Shown: positions 7,797-16,608, numbered from the stretch's first letter. The stretch is 64,000 nt of DNA from Macellibacteroides fermentans (GCF_013409575.1 NZ_JACCCY010000001.1:682001-746000), one strand, 5' to 3'. Numbers and translations are program-made. The notes: generated by a model not told the origin, from the sequence alone.

Positions 7797-8846
7797 TCAC
7801 TGACAATAGATGGCTTTGTTGCGGCGGGGAAGCACTTCTCCAATAATAGCTGCCTGGGGATGAAGCGAAGTAGCCTGAAGCTCCTGCAACAACCAATCGG
7901 CTTTATGAGCATCCACCCCGATCAGCAATCCGCCGGAGGTTTGGGCATCGCAGGCCAGCATCTTTTGTTCTACCGTACAGGAGGGGGCATAAAAGACATG
8001 CTCTTTTACAAAGTCGGCATTACGGAAGGCGGCTCCGGGGATGCAACCCGACTGCAATAGCGACAGTGCCTGTGGTATTGCAGGAAGCGAAGCCAGCGAC
8101 AGTTGCAAAGTTACATGGGATGCTTCCGCCATTTTAAGGGCATGTCCCAGCAACCCGAAGCCCGTTACATCAGTTGCGCCTTTCACTCCGGCCAATTGCA
8201 TACAGGATGCCCCGGCTTTGTTAAGGAGTTTCATCTGCCGGATGGCTTCATTATAGGCCTCCTCGTCCGCCATGCCCATACGTTGTGCCGCCATCAGCAC
8301 TCCTACTCCCAGAGGTTTGGTCAGGATAAGCAGCTGCCCGGGTGTAAGTCCGGCGTTGGTTATCAGTTTATCGGGATGAACGGTACCTACCACAGCCAGT
8401 CCGTATTTTGGCGGAGTGTCGTCTATGGTGTGTCCTCCCATGGTGAAGGCTCCGGATTCGTTTATTTTGTCCTGACCGCCTTCCAGAATACGGCCAAGTA
8501 CCCCGAGGGGTATGTCTTTGGATGGAAAGAGGGTGATATTGAGAGCCAGCAAAGGGGTACCTCCCATGGCATACACATCGCTCAGGGCGTTAGCTGCCGC
8601 AATCTGTCCGAAAGTGTAGGCATCGGAGCAGACCGGCGGAAAGAAATCGGTGGTTACAATAAGTGCGGTATCGTCGTTTAGTTTGTAGACTCCGGCATCG
8701 TCGTGCGTTTCGATATCCACCATGATACGGGCATCCTTTATAAGAGGGATGTCCGATAAAAGTTCGGAAAGTGCTGTAGGCGAAAGTTTTGCCGAACAGC
8801 CTCCGTAGGCGGAGGTGCTTAATAAGTCAAATGAGGTTGTTGTCAT
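7797..8846 (-). CDS. selD: Selenide, water dikinase
   Basis: 349 residues. SelD makes selenophosphate from selenide and ATP. The catalytic pair is at the E. coli positions: Cys17 and Lys20 in YGGCSAKLSP. The enzyme thus uses cysteine, not selenocysteine. Further signatures are the aspartate-rich ATP/Mg sites (DDTALIVTTDFFPP) and GGHTIDDTPPKYG. The start overlaps the DUF3343 gene by 20 bp, indicating translational coupling. The neighbouring mnmH implies that selenophosphate feeds tRNA 2-selenouridine formation. Confidence 0.96.
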   Translation of the reverse strand: MTTTSFDLLSTSAYGGCSAKLSPTALSELLSDIPLIKDARIMVDIETHDDAGVYKLNDDTALIVTTDFFPPVCSDAYTFGQIAAANALSDVYAMGGTPLLALNITLFPSKDIPLGVLGRILEGGQDKINESGAFTMGGHTIDDTPPKYGLAVVGTVHPDKLITNAGLTPGQLLILTKPLGVGVLMAAQRMGMADEEAYNEAIRQMKLLNKAGASCMQLAGVKGATDVTGFGLLGHALKMAEASHVTLQLSLASLPAIPQALSLLQSGCIPGAAFRNADFVKEHVFYAPSCTVEQKMLACDAQTSGGLLIGVDAHKADWLLQELQATSLHPQAAIIGEVLPRRNKAIYCQ

Positions 8847-9057
8847 AGATCTTCATTTCAATGTTTAGGGATGCCATCAGAGCCTTGAACGGCTCTACTT
8901 CGGCAGCTGCAATTTCGAGGCACATACCACAATCCGACGATACCGAGGGAGGTACCGGTATAACCTTTACGGCTAATCCGGACTGCCTGCAGGCATTGTC
9001 GGCCTTGATTACCATTCGGGCTGTCTTAAAAACAGCTGTCTTAGTTGGTTGCGACAT
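8827..9057 (-). CDS. DUF3343 protein, putative Se/S carrier
   Basis: 76 residues. The SSDCGMCLEI segment supplies a CxxC-like pair at the position where DUF3343 proteins carry conserved cysteine. The family is repeatedly found beside selD and yedF and has been proposed as a selenium or sulfur carrier; this has not been shown biochemically to my knowledge. It overlaps the desulfurase gene by 17 bp and selD by 20 bp, so it sits tightly inside the operon. Confidence 0.85.
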   Translation of the reverse strand: MSQPTKTAVFKTARMVIKADNACRQSGLAVKVIPVPPSVSSDCGMCLEIAAAEVEPFKALMASLNIEMKIYDNNLI

Positions 9058-10168
9058 CGGCTATTGCTTTAATCAGGTTTTCTAAATCGGCTACCGTATG
9101 GTAGGGCGACAGGGCGATACGTACGGTACCCGACGGAAAGGTTCCCAGGGTACGGTGGGCAAGCGGTGCGCAATGCAATCCCGACCGGGTTTCGATTCCG
9201 TGCCGTTCGAACAGCTTTTGAGAAATGGTTGCGGGCGGCTGACTTTGATGGGTAAAGGAAAACAGCTCGCCTTGCTGGTCGGATTGTTTGGCTCCGTAAA
9301 TCTTTATTCCCGGAAGTTTGGACAACTCACGCATACATGCCAGTACATCCGATGGAGTGTGACAGGCTGCAGGTCTGTTCTCAAGGGCAGAAAGCAGCCC
9401 CACTATTCCAGCCACGTTGGGTGTTCCCGCCTGAAAGTGGTCCGGCATCTCGGCGGGCATTTCGTAGGAATCGGACAAGCTGCCTGTTCCTCCGAAGTGC
9501 GTGAGGGTGAGTTCCTGGGGTGACTTACAATAGAATCCACCTGTGCCGGTAGGTCCCATCAGCGCCTTATGACCTGTAAAAGCAACACAATCAATATTCC
9601 AGTTTACCGCTTCTACCGGTATTTCGCCCAACGACTGTGCTGCATCCAGTATGATCTTCCATCCCCTGGAGGTAGCCAGTCTGCTTATTTCGGACATAGG
9701 CTGTATTACCCCGTTCACATTACTGAGGTGGTTTATTACAAAGAGGCTGTCTTCTCCCGCCGGCAGTTTACCAAGCGCATCCGTGTCGATGGAGCCGTCT
9801 TCCATTGCCGGCAGTACCTCCATGCGGATTCCCAGTGTGCGGTGCAGATGCCATAAAGGACGCATCACGGCATTGTGCTCCATGGGAGATACCCATATAA
9901 CAGTTGGTCGCGAGGATATTCCCAGCAACAGGGTATTGAGTGCACTAGTGGCATTGCTTGCAAAAGCTATTTTTTCGGGATCAGCCACACCGAGTAAAGC
10001 CGACAAGGCATCGCGGCATTGTTCTACCTGCCGGGTTGCTTCGTGAACCCGTTGGTAGGCTGCCCGTCCGTAAGTACCCCCTTCGTCGGTTAGGTAGCGG
10101 CTTATACGGGATGCTACTTCCGGCGGCTTGGGGAAAGAGGTGGACGCATTATCAAAATAACAGTTCAT
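9041..10168 (-). CDS. EF2568-type cysteine desulfurase-like aminotransferase class V
   Basis: 375 residues from the ATG at 10168. PLP-enzyme signatures are present: the DAAQS aspartate near residue 175, the lysine in FTGHKALMG near residue 201, and the cysteine loop RSGLHCAP. This subfamily (known from EF2568) tracks with selD, yedF and DUF3343, and probably releases sulfur or selenium from cysteine or selenocysteine. A TTG start at 10186 would extend it by six residues into yedF, but the ATG lies 4 bases after the yedF stop and gives the expected N-terminus. Confidence 0.9.
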   Translation of the reverse strand: MNCYFDNASTSFPKPPEVASRISRYLTDEGGTYGRAAYQRVHEATRQVEQCRDALSALLGVADPEKIAFASNATSALNTLLLGISSRPTVIWVSPMEHNAVMRPLWHLHRTLGIRMEVLPAMEDGSIDTDALGKLPAGEDSLFVINHLSNVNGVIQPMSEISRLATSRGWKIILDAAQSLGEIPVEAVNWNIDCVAFTGHKALMGPTGTGGFYCKSPQELTLTHFGGTGSLSDSYEMPAEMPDHFQAGTPNVAGIVGLLSALENRPAACHTPSDVLACMRELSKLPGIKIYGAKQSDQQGELFSFTHQSQPPATISQKLFERHGIETRSGLHCAPLAHRTLGTFPSGTVRIALSPYHTVADLENLIKAIADVATN

Positions 10169-10172
10169 ATGA

Positions 10173-10772
10173 TCAGGGATAAACAATGTGACCGGCTTCA
10201 GACATATAGCGTGTAAGTGTAAACATGTTGCTTATCATGCCCACAGCCAATTGATTTTTAACTTCGTAATAGTCCACGCATGTTCCGCAGGCAATTATGG
10301 CTACGCCTTTTTCTTCCAGCTCCTGCAACGATGCTGCTGTATCGGTTCCGGTAAGGGCTATTTTAATACCGCTGTTATACAGGAGAATGGCTTTGGGCAG
10401 CAATGCCGCCTCTTTAAGCGAGTTTACAAAAGCCCGCAGGAGGATTTGTCCCAGTTGGGAATCGCCCTGGCCCATGACATCCGATTTGATTACGACGATG
10501 TAATCGTTGCCGGGTGTGGTACAAAAGCGCTCGGCTCCGGAGGTATCGGGAAGCCGACCGGGTTTGACCAGGGTAAGGGTATGCACCTCTCCTTCGCTTC
10601 TGAGCTGAGGTGTAAGTTTCAGTTCGGCAAGGTAATTCCGGAGGTTGCACAAAGCAGTATCATTGTCGGTAAGAATCTCAATTATTTCGCCGGCGGTTGC
10701 CTCTTCGATGCCTTTTTTGGCCAGGATGAGGGGAGCGGGACAAAGTTGTCCTCTGGTATCTATCTGTTTCAT
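10173..10772 (-). CDS. yedF: Selenium-metabolism protein YedF
   Basis: 199 residues. The N-terminal TusA/SirA-like domain has the CPxP motif (Cys11 in GQLCPAPLIL). The C-terminal half is DsrE-like, with VVIKSDVMGQGD and an IACGTCVDYY cysteine pair. This two-domain arrangement defines the selenium-associated YedF family, proposed to relay selenium or sulfur. Second gene of the operon, 21 bp after mnmH. Confidence 0.92.
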   Translation of the reverse strand: MKQIDTRGQLCPAPLILAKKGIEEATAGEIIEILTDNDTALCNLRNYLAELKLTPQLRSEGEVHTLTLVKPGRLPDTSGAERFCTTPGNDYIVVIKSDVMGQGDSQLGQILLRAFVNSLKEAALLPKAILLYNSGIKIALTGTDTAASLQELEEKGVAIIACGTCVDYYEVKNQLAVGMISNMFTLTRYMSEAGHIVYP

Positions 10773-10793
10773 ATTCTTTGTTGTTTCTTCAAT

Positions 10794-11864
10794 TTATCTG
10801 ATTTTCGCTAATTGTTGTACCTGTTCAATGCCTACGTTGCATCCGTTTTCGTACAAAGCGAGTAATTTACGGGCTATAACGGCGGGATCCGAATCTTCCC
10901 ACAAGCACGGAATCTGATTGGGCCATTGCTTTCCCGACGAACGCCGGTATCCTTTGTCGTAATAGCTAAGTGCTATGCAAACGGCGCTTTCAAGGTCATG
11001 CTGTTCTACGCACTCGATGGCTTTACGGGTAGCCTCGCCCCCCAAACGTTTTTCTATTTTACGGAAGGAGAGAATCAGCTCGTCGGGCTGAAAGGTTCCG
11101 TAGTCATTCAGTATATGTCTTATGCGTTCCTGATAAGGTATCTCGAGGTTCAAAAACGGAGCCGACAGCATCAGGGCATAAAAGGCGGAAGGGATAACAA
11201 CCTTGCCGATGCTGGCACTTTCGCCTTCGCACCAGATCGGTCTTGCCGGATTGAAGGTACGCATCAAAGCGTGCAGCTGATTGGTAAATTGTTCGGTGCT
11301 TGGTTGTGCGGTTTCTCCCAATGATCCGAAAGCCGATCCTTTATGATGCGCCAGTCTCTCCAGATCGATTACCTGCTGTTCCATACGTTGCAGCTGATGC
11401 AACACCTCGGTTTTACCGCACCCGGTTGGTCCACCCAGTATCAGCAACTGCCACGGATGAGCTTCCAGCAACTGGGCGAAGGAGTTACGATAAGCCTTGT
11501 ATCCACCAGAGAGCAGATAGGTTGTAAGTCCGGCTGTACGGAAAAGCCATGCCATGCTTCCGCTGCGCATGCCTCCGCGCCAACAATACATATAAATAGG
11601 TGCGCCGTCTGCCCATTGCCTGGCCTGTTTAACAAACCCTGCCAGTTTAGGGCCGGCAATCTCCAATCCCCTTTCTACAGCGTTGTCTTTCCCATATTGT
11701 ACATAGCGTGTCCCTATCTCGGCCCTTTCGTTGTCCGAGAACAAGGGCAGGTTACGTGCCCCGGGAATATGTCCAGCCTCAAATTCGGAAGGCGACCGTA
11801 CATCAATCAGGATGCCGGTCTTGCTTTGCTCCAAAAAATCATCGGCCATTAATACATCTTCCAT
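10794..11864 (-). CDS. mnmH: tRNA 2-selenouridine synthase
   Basis: 356 residues. MnmH (SelU/YbbB) replaces the sulfur of 2-thiouridine at tRNA position 34 with selenium, using selenophosphate and a geranylated intermediate. The N-terminal rhodanese domain has its active Cys94 in MYCWRGGMRSG, and the C-terminal part has a P-loop GGPTGCGKT (144-152). The aspartate in LIDVRSPSEFEAGHIPGA is also conserved. First gene of the selenium operon. A TACCTTTG -7 box is at 11885-11892 on the minus strand. Confidence 0.96.
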   Translation of the reverse strand: MEDVLMADDFLEQSKTGILIDVRSPSEFEAGHIPGARNLPLFSDNERAEIGTRYVQYGKDNAVERGLEIAGPKLAGFVKQARQWADGAPIYMYCWRGGMRSGSMAWLFRTAGLTTYLLSGGYKAYRNSFAQLLEAHPWQLLILGGPTGCGKTEVLHQLQRMEQQVIDLERLAHHKGSAFGSLGETAQPSTEQFTNQLHALMRTFNPARPIWCEGESASIGKVVIPSAFYALMLSAPFLNLEIPYQERIRHILNDYGTFQPDELILSFRKIEKRLGGEATRKAIECVEQHDLESAVCIALSYYDKGYRRSSGKQWPNQIPCLWEDSDPAVIARKLLALYENGCNVGIEQVQQLAKIR

Positions 11865-11884
11865 GTCTATATAAATTGGTCCTT

Positions 11885-11892
11885 CAAAGGTA
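11885..11892 (-). promoter_or_regulatory. Promoter -7 box of the selenium operon
   Basis: Read on the minus strand: TACCTTTG, a TAnnTTTG match about 20 bp from the mnmH ATG. The fba terminator sits immediately upstream, so the operon likely has its own promoter and a very short leader. Confidence 0.5.
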
Positions 11893-11904
11893 ACAAATTC
11901 AATA

Positions 11905-11936
11905 CAAAAAAGCCACCCCTGCTGGGATGGCTTTCT
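11905..11936 (-). terminator. Terminator of fba
   Basis: On the minus strand, AGCCATCCC-AGCA-GGGGTGGCT is followed by TTTTTTG. This is a compact GC stem and T-tract shortly after the aldolase stop. Confidence 0.85.
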
Positions 11937-11958
11937 TAATTATTATTATCTGTACGGA

Positions 11959-12954
11959 TTACAACTTGTCTGCTGAACCAAGAACATTCTTGATCTTGTC
12001 TGCATAAAGTTCCTTCAAGCTATCGCGAGCCGGGCCCAAATATTTACGTGGGTCGAATTCACCTGGCTTTGTAGCGAAGATTTCACGAACGGCTGCAGTC
12101 ATAGCCAAACGGCCGTCTGAGTCGATGTTGATCTTACATACTGCAGATGCAGCTGCTCTGCGCAATTGTTCTTCAGGAATACCGATTGCATCAACCAAAG
12201 CACCACCATATTTGTTAATTGTGGCAACTTTGTCCTGAGGTACAGAAGAAGATCCGTGAAGTACGATAGGGAATCCGGGGATTCTCTTTTCGATTTCTTC
12301 CAGGATATCGAAACGCAAGGGAGGAGGAACCAGGATTCCGTTGGCGTCGCGGGTACACTGTGCAGGAGTAAACTTGTTAGCTCCGTGTGAAGTACCGATT
12401 GAGATAGCCAATGAATCAACACCAGTCTTGGTTACGAAATCCACAACCTGATCTGGCTCTGTATATGTGTGGTGTTCTGCGCAAACATCATCTTCCACAC
12501 CAGCCAATACACCTAGTTCACCTTCTACAGTTACGTCGTGTGCGTGTGCGTATTCAACTACTTGTTTTGTCAATGCTACGTTTTCGTCGTAAGGAAGGTG
12601 TGAACCATCGATCATTACTGAAGAAAAGCCCATTTCAATACAAGATTTACACAATTCCAATGAATCTCCGTGATCCAGGTGAAGAACAATCTGAGGTTTT
12701 TCGCAACCCAGTTCTTTTGCATATTCTACAGCACCCTGAGCCATATAACGAAGCAATGTCTGATTTGCATATTTACGTGCACCACTAGATACCTGAAGGA
12801 TAACAGGCGACTTTGTTGCTACTGCAGCCTGAACGATAGCCTGCATCTGTTCCATGTTGTTGAAGTTGAAAGCAGGAATAGCATATCCACCTGCAACAGC
12901 CTTTGCAAACATTTCTTTTGTGTTTACCAGACCTAACTCTTTGTAACTTACCAT
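11959..12954 (-). CDS. fba: Fructose-bisphosphate aldolase, class II
   Basis: 331 residues. Cleaves fructose 1,6-bisphosphate to two triose phosphates. The zinc/active-site motif LHLDHGD is at about residues 91-97; the second conserved region VEGELGVLAG and the phosphate-binding VLHGSSSVP are also present. A TATCTTTG -7 box lies on the minus strand at 12993-13000 and a terminator follows the gene, so it appears to be a single-gene unit. Confidence 0.97.
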   Translation of the reverse strand: MVSYKELGLVNTKEMFAKAVAGGYAIPAFNFNNMEQMQAIVQAAVATKSPVILQVSSGARKYANQTLLRYMAQGAVEYAKELGCEKPQIVLHLDHGDSLELCKSCIEMGFSSVMIDGSHLPYDENVALTKQVVEYAHAHDVTVEGELGVLAGVEDDVCAEHHTYTEPDQVVDFVTKTGVDSLAISIGTSHGANKFTPAQCTRDANGILVPPPLRFDILEEIEKRIPGFPIVLHGSSSVPQDKVATINKYGGALVDAIGIPEEQLRRAAASAVCKINIDSDGRLAMTAAVREIFATKPGEFDPRKYLGPARDSLKELYADKIKNVLGSADKL

Positions 12955-12992
12955 TGTTGTATATAATTTTACGTTAATGATTAAAAACTCTA

Positions 12993-13000
12993 CAAAGATA
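12993..13000 (-). promoter_or_regulatory. Promoter -7 box of fba
   Basis: Minus-strand TATCTTTG, a TAnnTTTG match about 38 bp before the fba start. Confidence 0.5.
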
Positions 13001-13104
13001 ACATTTATAAAAAAATTTTATGCTATAAGACATATAAAATAATACAAAAGATGACAAAGAGCAAAAAATAAATTATTTTGTTTTGATTGTTCAACTCTAT
13101 TCTG

Positions 13105-13112
13105 TACCTTTG
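13105..13112 (+). promoter_or_regulatory. Promoter -7 box of rpmE2
   Basis: TACCTTTG with TTTG at about 13082-13085, 19 bases upstream: a well-spaced Bacteroidota -33/-7 pair. Confidence 0.6.
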
Positions 13113-13172
13113 CCAGCCAATTACCGGTTACCACTTAAGTAAAAGTAATAATTATAATAGACAATAAAAAAA

Positions 13173-13430
13173 ATGAAAAAAGGACTTCATCCTGAAAACT
13201 ATCGTCCCGTCGTGTTCAAGGACATGTCTAACGACGATGTATTTATTACGCGTTCAACAATTAACGCTAAAGAAACAATTGAAATTGACGGAGTTACTTA
13301 TCCTTTGATTAAGGTGGAAATCTCCAACACTTCTCACCCATTCTATACCGGTAAGTCTAAACTTGTGGATACTGCAGGTCGCGTAGATAAGTTCATGAGC
13401 CGTTACGGTAAACGCGAATTGAAGAAATAA
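13173..13430 (+). CDS. rpmE2: 50S ribosomal protein L31 type B
   Basis: 85 residues starting [15 protein letters not shown]. It lacks the zinc-binding CxxC pair of the type A protein, and its length and the [21 protein letters not shown] motif identify the type B paralogue. Single-gene unit with its own promoter and a strong terminator. Confidence 0.97.
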   Translation: MKKGLHPENYRPVVFKDMSNDDVFITRSTINAKETIEIDGVTYPLIKVEISNTSHPFYTGKSKLVDTAGRVDKFMSRYGKRELKK

Positions 13431-13457
13431 ATAGCCGCTTTTAAAGCGTCTAAAGAA

Positions 13458-13487
13458 AAGCCTCAGCAATTTTGTTGAGGCTTTTTT
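13458..13487 (+). terminator. Terminator of rpmE2
   Basis: AAGCCTCAGCAA-TT-TTGTTGAGGCTT stem followed by TTTT, 28 bp after the stop. Confidence 0.9.
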
Positions 13488-13509
13488 GTTGAATAAATAA
13501 TATAAACGC

Positions 13510-13517
13510 TATTTTTG
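13510..13517 (+). promoter_or_regulatory. Promoter -7 box of the kinase gene
   Basis: TATTTTTG matches TAnnTTTG, 39 bp before the start codon at 13557. Confidence 0.5.
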
Positions 13518-13556
13518 CATTTCATTGATAACTTAATTTAAACAGAAAAAAAACAC

Positions 13557-14651
13557 ATGGAAAAAACAAACGAACAGCTGATGGCCATTTTAAAGCAGTT
13601 TGCAATTGACGAAGATATGGTATCGGCCGTACCTTTCGGAAATGGACACATTAACGACACCCTTAAGGTTACCAACTCCAAAGGCGAGATAAAGTATATT
13701 CTTCAACGAATCAATCATCACATTTTCACCAATGTGGATATGTTGCAAAACAATATCTTCACAGTTACTTCGCATATCCGCGAAAAGCTGGTTGCCAGAG
13801 GCGAACAGGATGTAGACCGCAAAGTGCTTACTTTTATCCCGGCAAAAGATGGTAAGCTGTATCATTTTGACGGTGATTCGTATTGGAGGGTTTGCCTGTT
13901 TATTCCGCGTAGCAAGAGTTTTGAAGAGGTTACTCCCCAATTATCTTATGAAGCAGGAAAGGCTTTCGGCGATTTCCAGACCATGCTGTCTGACCTTCCG
14001 GCAGATGCACTGGGTGAAACAATTCCTAATTTCCACAATATGGAATTCCGTCTTAAGCAATTCCACGATGCGGTTGAAGCTAATGCTGCCGGCAGACTGG
14101 AAGAGGTAAAGGATTTGGTTGCTGAAATTGAAAAACGCGCCAAAGATATGTGCATCCAGGAGGAGTTATACCGCGAAGGCAAACTGAAAAAACGCACCAA
14201 TCACTGCGATACCAAAGTTAACAATATTATGTTTGACGAAGAAGGCAAGGTATTGTGTGTAATTGACCTGGATACGGTAATGCCGGGCTTTGTTCTTTCG
14301 GACATTGGCGACTTTATCCGTACCGGAGCTAACACCGGTGCGGAAGATGATGAGAACCTGGACAATGTGGAAGTGAATCTGGAGATTTTTGAGGCTTATA
14401 CCCGTGGCTATATGGAAACGGCCAAGGCCTTCCTTACTCCGCAGGAAATTAAATTACTGCCATATGGAGGCAGATTGCTTACCTACATGCAGACGGTCCG
14501 TTTTCTGACTGACTATATCAATGGTGATACGTATTATAAGATTCACAGTCCGAAACATAACCTGATCCGTACAAAAGCACAATTTAAGCTGTTGCTTAGC
14601 CTGGAGGCACATGCTCCGGAGATGGATGGATTTATGCAGACCTGGCTATAA
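13557..14651 (+). CDS. APH-family kinase, N-acetylhexosamine 1-kinase-like
   Basis: 364 residues. The N-terminus (GNGHINDTLKV...YILQRIN) closely resembles bifidobacterial NahK, which phosphorylates GlcNAc/GalNAc at C1. The catalytic loop HCDTKVNN lies near residue 215 and the metal-binding VIDLDTVMPG follows. The phosphotransferase family is firm; N-acetylhexosamine as substrate is inferred from similarity. It stands alone between a promoter and a terminator, with no sugar phosphorylase next to it. Confidence 0.8.
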   Translation: MEKTNEQLMAILKQFAIDEDMVSAVPFGNGHINDTLKVTNSKGEIKYILQRINHHIFTNVDMLQNNIFTVTSHIREKLVARGEQDVDRKVLTFIPAKDGKLYHFDGDSYWRVCLFIPRSKSFEEVTPQLSYEAGKAFGDFQTMLSDLPADALGETIPNFHNMEFRLKQFHDAVEANAAGRLEEVKDLVAEIEKRAKDMCIQEELYREGKLKKRTNHCDTKVNNIMFDEEGKVLCVIDLDTVMPGFVLSDIGDFIRTGANTGAEDDENLDNVEVNLEIFEAYTRGYMETAKAFLTPQEIKLLPYGGRLLTYMQTVRFLTDYINGDTYYKIHSPKHNLIRTKAQFKLLLSLEAHAPEMDGFMQTWL

Positions 14652-14667
14652 TTAATTTCAACATAGT

Positions 14668-14705
14668 AAAAAGCCGTGCCGGGTTTGCCCGTGCACGGCT
14701 TTTTA
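14668..14705 (+). terminator. Terminator of the kinase gene
   Basis: AAAAAGCCGTGC...GCACGGCTTTTT stem with inner CGGG/CCCG, about 18 bp after the stop. Confidence 0.9.
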
Positions 14706-14766
14706 GTTACTTTTGTACTTACAGGTAGTATTTTGTAATGTACTATCGCAACCGGATAATAGTAAT

Positions 14767-15144
14767 ATGAGCAAGAAAAAGTTTTCCTTTAAAAGAAGGA
14801 TACGCAGTTTCGGCTTTGCCTTCAGAGGGATTGGCAAACTAATCAAAGAGGAGCATAACGCGTGGATACATTGCTTTGCTGCGCTTTGTGTTATAGTGGC
14901 GGGATTCTGTTTCGGACTTTCGGCAATGGAGTGGGTCGCCATCGTTTTTGCCATCGGAAGCGTATTGGCTGCCGAGGCTTTCAATACGGCCATCGAAGCG
15001 CTGTGCGACTTTGCATCACCCGCCTATCAGGAGGCAATTAAGCACACGAAAGATCTGGCTGCCGGAGCGGTACTTATTGTTGCCATTGCAGCTGCCGTTG
15101 TGGGATTACTTATCTTTATTCCTAAAATTATGGCATTATGTTAA
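14767..15144 (+). CDS. dgkA: Diacylglycerol kinase / undecaprenol kinase family
   Basis: 126 residues from the ATG at 14767 (MSKKKFSFKRR); the frame extends upstream, but that start lacks family similarity. The active-site helix AEAFNTAIEALCD and the KDLAAGAVL motif are typical, with three membrane segments. It phosphorylates diacylglycerol or undecaprenol at the inner membrane; substrate choice cannot be read here. The last 7 bases overlap the start of the PAP2 phosphatase gene, coupling a lipid kinase to a lipid phosphatase. Confidence 0.9.
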   Translation: MSKKKFSFKRRIRSFGFAFRGIGKLIKEEHNAWIHCFAALCVIVAGFCFGLSAMEWVAIVFAIGSVLAAEAFNTAIEALCDFASPAYQEAIKHTKDLAAGAVLIVAIAAAVVGLLIFIPKIMALC

Positions 15145-15698
15145 AACAAAGAATATGGAACCGGGTATGCCTGTTTGTTTTGCTGCTCGGTATTATTAGT
15201 CCGTTTGCCAAGGGGCAATCCAGAGAGGATATCCGTACATCGGGAGATGTGATGGCAATGGTTACCCCGATGGCAAGTTTGGTTACCACCCTGGCCCTGA
15301 AAGATTATGAAGGATTAAAACAAGGCGCTCTGGCTGGTGTTACTACCGTAGCAGCCACTTACGCTTTAAAGTATATTGTTCAGAAAGAGCGGCCGGATGG
15401 AAGCAACAAACTCTCTTTTCCCTCCAGCCATACTTCCATCTCTTTTACCGGAGCGGCATTTATACAGCGTCGTTATGGTTGGAAGTGGGGTGTGCCGGCA
15501 TATCTCGTTTCGTCGTATGTGGGATGGAGCCGGGTATATGGAAAAAAACATGATTGGTGGGATGTGGCAGCCGGTGCAGCAATAGGCATCGGTAGCGCGT
15601 ACATCTATACGCGCCCCTTTGCCGAAAAATATACCTTGTCTTTATGTCCGGTTGTTACCGACCGTCATTGCGGCTTCCACGCTTCGCTTAGTTTTTAG
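15138..15698 (+). CDS. PAP2-family membrane-associated phosphatase
   Basis: 186 residues with an N-terminal signal/hydrophobic segment ending near FAKGQS. The acid phosphatase signature is complete: KYIVQKERP (Lys78 to Pro86), FPSSH (to His98) and SRVYGKKHDWWD (His138, Asp142). Such enzymes dephosphorylate phosphatidic acid, undecaprenyl pyrophosphate or lipid A; which one is unknown. The ORF overlaps dgkA by 7 bp, so the two are probably co-translated. Confidence 0.88.
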   Translation: MLKQRIWNRVCLFVLLLGIISPFAKGQSREDIRTSGDVMAMVTPMASLVTTLALKDYEGLKQGALAGVTTVAATYALKYIVQKERPDGSNKLSFPSSHTSISFTGAAFIQRRYGWKWGVPAYLVSSYVGWSRVYGKKHDWWDVAAGAAIGIGSAYIYTRPFAEKYTLSLCPVVTDRHCGFHASLSF

Positions 15699-15705
15699 TC
15701 CGCAA

Positions 15706-16608
15706 TCAGAAATGAAACTGTAAACCTATGGATACCGGATGTAATTCGGGACCTTTGTTTTTCTCAAACATCGTCATAGGTGAGTATCGGGCATAGAATC
15801 CTACATTATCCAGACCTCCCTGAATCAGCACGTCTATATTAAAGGGGCGGATATTCATCCCGCTATCCATTTTCTGTTTGTGCTTGTCGCCTTCTGAATC
15901 TCTGTAAACTACTTTGGAAGACGACCATGTTTTGATGGCTCCAACAAGTCCGGCAGAGAAAAACAGTTCGGATTTACGGTGTGGATTCTGCCATTCCAAT
16001 AACAAAGGAATAGTGATGTGGGTAGTTCCCAGCTTACTGGATTTATAGGTTACTCCTTCGGGAGCTGGCAGCAGCGTGGTAACTCCGCCTATTTCTTTGA
16101 AATATTCGTTTTTATCCAATCTGTAACGCGTCCAGCGCATTCCCAAACCGGTTACAACAGCCCAGCCGTTGCGGGAGATAGGATATGCTTTTTCAAATAC
16201 ATTCAGGTTATAGTCAAGTGATTTACCTGAATTCAGACTTACGCCGTCCACGTCATTCAAGCTAAGGGATGCATCCGAAAAGTTGGCAAATCCTACACCA
16301 AAGCCAGCCCAGTGGGGATCGTAATCTCTGTTCCAGGATGGAACGGAGATAGTAAAGGATTTGGTATTCCGGCGTGTCTCGTAACTGCGTCCGTCTTTGT
16401 AGATACCTTCAAATACCTTTTCGCTTTCCACAGAATCACCAGAGTTGGTTAGTTCGTACACTTTCACCTTTACCCGGTCTGTCGTCTCGCTAACCTTGAT
16501 GCGTTTGTTATTGAACAGGATGGTGGTATCGCCTTCCAGAGTTGTGGTTGCAGCCGCGAATTGAGTAAGTGAAATAAGAGCTGCCGTAAATAGTAGTACT
16601 TTTTTCAT
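15706..16608 (-). CDS. Outer-membrane beta-barrel protein of the sigma operon
   Basis: 300 residues with a signal peptide (MKKVLLFTAALISLTQFAAA). The mature part alternates hydrophobic and polar residues, with a C-terminal strand ending in phenylalanine (SIGLQFHF), as in porin-like outer-membrane barrels. Strands such as GWAVVTGLGMRWTRY support this. It is the last gene of the ECF sigma operon and a likely regulated output or partner of it. Specific function unknown. Confidence 0.7.
   Translation of the reverse strand: MKKVLLFTAALISLTQFAAATTTLEGDTTILFNNKRIKVSETTDRVKVKVYELTNSGDSVESEKVFEGIYKDGRSYETRRNTKSFTISVPSWNRDYDPHWAGFGVGFANFSDASLSLNDVDGVSLNSGKSLDYNLNVFEKAYPISRNGWAVVTGLGMRWTRYRLDKNEYFKEIGGVTTLLPAPEGVTYKSSKLGTTHITIPLLLEWQNPHRKSELFFSAGLVGAIKTWSSSKVVYRDSEGDKHKQKMDSGMNIRPFNIDVLIQGGLDNVGFYARYSPMTMFEKNKGPELHPVSIGLQFHF

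Noticed and set aside
8103-8681. 192-aa plus-strand frame
   Set aside because: Antisense to selD, whose catalytic residues are intact.
7797-8846. Selenocysteine-containing SelD
   Set aside because: The catalytic position is a TGC-type cysteine codon context (GGCSAK) with no in-frame TGA, so no recoding is needed.
10188-10811. 207-aa frame on the plus strand
   Set aside because: Antisense shadow of yedF, without family features.
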